The notes below the pieces were generated by a model, which was given only the letters and a program-made list of their open reading frames with translations, was not told the DNA's origin and searched no databases. A DNA stretch of 8,156 bases from assembly GCA_022736535.1 (NCBI GenBank), contig DZCT01000218.1, forward strand, positions 1 through 8,156. Direction: 5' to 3'. Made by a program: the position numbers and the translations under genes. Source of the DNA: Desulfatirhabdium butyrativorans. Lineage in GTDB: Bacteria > Desulfobacterota > Desulfobacteria > Desulfobacterales > JAIFKL01. The stretch's first letter is position 1, and each line of letters begins with the position of its first letter. Shown in pieces: positions 6,702 through 8,156 of the stretch.

Positions 6702-6806
6702 GGCTCAGAGCCGGAAATCTTGTTACGAGGCTCTGCCTCGTAACATTACAGTTATTGCGGCTCTGCCGCATCCGTGTCATGCGTTACGAGGCAGAGCCTC
6801 GTAACG
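6702..6806. repeat. Cluster of four hairpins sharing a GGCTCTGCC-like core
   Basis: Four palindromes occur between the beta-helix gene and ispG. They are GGCTC-A-GAGCC (6702-6712); GTTACGAGGC-TCT-GCCTCGTAAC (6722-6744, perfect 10-bp stem); TGCGGC-TCT-GCCGCA (6756-6770); and CGTTACGAGGC-AGA-GCCTCGTAACG (6782-6806, perfect 11-bp stem). The second and fourth are also exact inverse copies of each other over 23 bp, so the whole block can fold as one larger structure. No T-run follows, so these are REP-like elements rather than a standard terminator, although they begin within 10 bp of the upstream stop codon. Confidence 0.8.
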
Positions 6807-6838
6807 AGATGATGAACAATGGGTTTTTATATACATCT

Positions 6839-7903
6839 ATGAATCTTACAATAAAACGAAAAAAAACACGTCAAATCCGGATTGGAAATGTTCCGGTCGG
6901 GGACATGTCGCCGATTGCCGTTCAATCCATGACCAACACCTTTACGCAGGATGTCGCCGCCACTGTCTCGCAGATACACCGTCTCGAAGCCGCAGGATGC
7001 GAGATGATCCGAGTTGCCGTTCCCGATGAAGAAGCCGCAGCCGCTATTGCTTTGATTAAAAAGCAGATTTCGATTCCGCTGATTGCAGACATTCATTTTG
7101 ACTACCGGCTGGCGATTGCCTCGGCAAAAGCCGGCGCGGACGCGCTGCGCCTCAATCCCGGCAATATCGGCGGCGAAAAGAAAGTCAAAGCCGTTGTGGA
7201 ATGCGCAAAAGATTTGAATATCCCCATCCGCATCGGCGTGAACGCGGGTTCGCTGGAAAAAGAATTGCTCAAAAAATATCAGGGCGCGATACCCGAAGCA
7301 ATGGTCGAAAGCGCGTTCCGTCATATCGAATTGCTCACAGCACTTGATTTTCAGCAAATCAAAGTCTCTATGAAGGCATCTGATGTGCATCGCACCGTGT
7401 CAGCGTACCGGCTCTTTTCTGAGAAAAGCGATTTTCCGCTCCATGTGGGCGTGACCGAAGCCGGGGGGCTTTTCCCCGGCATTGTCAAATCCTCGCTCGG
7501 CATCGGAATGCTGCTCGCGGAAGGCATCGGAGATACGATTCGGGTTTCCCTCACCCGTGATCCGGTCGAAGAAGTGCGGGTCGGTTATGAAATTCTCAAA
7601 GCCCTTGATATTCGCCGCCGGGGACCGGAAATTATCTCATGCCCCACCTGCGGGCGATGCAAAATCGCCCTTTTTGACATTGCGGAACAGGTGGAAAAAG
7701 CACTCCTGACCAGCAGACTCACGATAAAAGTGGCGATAATGGGCTGCGTGGTGAACGGTCCCGGAGAAGCAAAAGAAGCAGACATCGGCATCGCGGGCGG
7801 AGACGGCATCGGCATCCTGTTCAAAAAGGGAGAAGTCGTGAAGAAATTTCCGCAGGAGAAATTGGTTGAAGTGCTGCTCGCGGAAATAGACAAATGCGGT
7901 TAG
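6839..7903 (+). CDS. ispG: 4-hydroxy-3-methylbut-2-en-1-yl diphosphate synthase (IspG/GcpE)
   Basis: IspG carries out the penultimate step of the MEP isoprenoid pathway in the cytoplasm: reductive ring opening of methylerythritol cyclodiphosphate to HMBPP, using a [4Fe-4S] cluster and electrons from ferredoxin or flavodoxin. The sequence has the family landmarks in order: RKKTRQIRIGNVPVGD and PIAVQSMTNT at the N-terminus, LIADIHFDYRLA, ALRLNPGNIG, RIGVNAGSLE, and the C-terminal cluster site CPTCGR plus MGCVVNGPGEAKEADIGIAGG-like residues. Counting from ATG 6839 (354 residues), the cluster cysteines are C268, C271 and C303, with conserved Glu310. A further Cys (C274) follows the CPTCGR. I chose ATG 6839 because family homology begins just after it. 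In-frame ATGs at 6809 and 6812 and a TTG at 6755 would run back into the palindromes. No good Shine-Dalgarno is seen at any of them. No promoter was found, so read-through from upstream is possible. Confidence 0.95.
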   Translation: MNLTIKRKKTRQIRIGNVPVGDMSPIAVQSMTNTFTQDVAATVSQIHRLEAAGCEMIRVAVPDEEAAAAIALIKKQISIPLIADIHFDYRLAIASAKAGADALRLNPGNIGGEKKVKAVVECAKDLNIPIRIGVNAGSLEKELLKKYQGAIPEAMVESAFRHIELLTALDFQQIKVSMKASDVHRTVSAYRLFSEKSDFPLHVGVTEAGGLFPGIVKSSLGIGMLLAEGIGDTIRVSLTRDPVEEVRVGYEILKALDIRRRGPEIISCPTCGRCKIALFDIAEQVEKALLTSRLTIKVAIMGCVVNGPGEAKEADIGIAGGDGIGILFKKGEVVKKFPQEKLVEVLLAEIDKCG

Positions 7904-7913
7904 AACAGTTTCT

Positions 7914-7949
7914 CGCAAAGAGCGCAAAGAGCGCAAAGAGCGCAAAGAG
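7914..7949. repeat. Four tandem copies of a 9-bp unit (CGCAAAGAG)
   Basis: CGCAAAGAG is repeated exactly four times (7914-7922, 7923-7931, 7932-7940, 7941-7949), starting 10 bp after the ispG stop. The preceding bases give TCTCGCAAAG, identical to the left arm of the repeat at 297-306. The last copy gives AAAGAGA (7944-7950), which pairs with TCTCTTT (7959-7965) over an 8-nt AT-rich loop. That weak hairpin might help end ispG transcripts but lacks a GC stem. Confidence 0.85.
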
Positions 7950-7967
7950 ATAATTTTTTCTCTTTCT

Positions 7968-8042
7968 GTCATTCCGAACGCAGTGAGGAATCTTTCATAC
8001 CGCACCGGAGAATTTAAGATTTCTCGCTACGCTCGAAATGAC
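7968..8042. repeat. Inverted repeat with 27-bp imperfect arms (GTCATTCCGA family)
   Basis: The left arm 7968-7994 starts GTCATTCCGAACGCAGTGAG and ends AATCTT. The right arm 8016-8042 starts AAGATTTCTCGCTACGCTCG and ends AAATGAC. The arms are complementary except for about five positions and are separated by 21 bp. Elements with this GTCATT...GAG.AATCTT pattern are common in gene gaps of environmental bacteria (general knowledge). No open frame lies inside. Confidence 0.75.
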
Positions 8043-8091
8043 AAGAGGCTACGCTTGAAATGACAAGAGGCTGCGCTCAAAATGACATGAT
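8026..8091. repeat. Three tandem copies of a 22-bp unit derived from the inverted-repeat arm
   Basis: Units at 8026-8047, 8048-8069 and 8070-8091 each begin GCTACGCTCGAAATGAC or a close variant and follow head to tail. Copy 2 differs from copy 1 by one base; copy 3 differs by several. The first copy overlaps the right arm of the 7968-8042 inverted repeat, so the array appears to have grown from that arm. The remaining bases to 8156 show nothing I can name. Confidence 0.8.
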
Positions 8092-8156
8092 GCTTAACCA
8101 CTTATACTGAATCTCTATTGAAAGTATTCTCTCATTTTGTTTCCCGCAGAGAACAC

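Noticed and set aside
6722..6744. Rho-independent terminator of the beta-helix gene
   Set aside because: The stem is strong but no T-run follows, and the same hairpin is repeated in inverse orientation nearby, which fits a REP-like element better.
7637..8005. Minus-strand open frame of 122 codons over the ispG 3' end
   Set aside because: Its start is a translation of the 9-bp tandem repeat and inverted repeat (RSLRSLRSLR), and the rest is antisense to ispG.

Overview
The window reads as a stretch of a Gram-negative, anaerobic-type deltaproteobacterium, most likely Desulfobacterales (Desulfonema and the multicellular magnetotactic relatives come to mind). This is an inference from three things. 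One is a secreted FG-GAP protein ending in a single DINGDGKIGLEEA dockerin/EF-hand tail. The second is a beta-helix protein with repeated NWWGT motifs, a PKD/REJ-like domain and a Cys-plus-helix C-terminus. The third is an IspG of the short bacterial type, in a chromosome whose gene gaps are packed with palindromic and short tandem repeats. No 16S rRNA or other firm marker is present.

Layout: 1-249 (minus) is the 5' part of an AT-rich hypothetical gene that runs off the window; its N-terminus resembles HigA/XRE-type antitoxins. 250-432 is a gap filled by a CGCAAAG-type repeat. 433-2364 (minus) encodes an exported protein with a seven-bladed FG-GAP propeller, a carboxypeptidase-regulatory-like domain and a dockerin-like EF-hand. 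2365-2857 is a divergent intergenic region with one good sigma70-like promoter in each direction and at least four inverted repeats between and around them. 2858-6694 (plus) encodes a 1278-residue exported protein made of three tandem right-handed beta-helix modules, a PKD/REJ-like domain and a probable membrane-anchoring or sorting tail. 6695-6838 is a cluster of near-perfect hairpins. 6839-7903 (plus) is ispG of the MEP isoprenoid pathway. 7904-8156 holds only repeats: a 9-bp tandem array, a 27-bp-arm inverted repeat and a 22-bp tandem array.

The two large secreted proteins are divergently transcribed from one shared region, so they could be co-regulated surface or extracellular-matrix proteins. 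Neither shows a recognisable catalytic site and no binding partner is visible here. ispG is a housekeeping enzyme whose presence beside them looks incidental.

I did not find a convincing new multi-gene system. The most distinctive signals are the triplicated beta-helix with a helical insertion in only the third copy, its Cys/Trp-rich C-terminal tail, and the diversity of repeat families in every gene gap.
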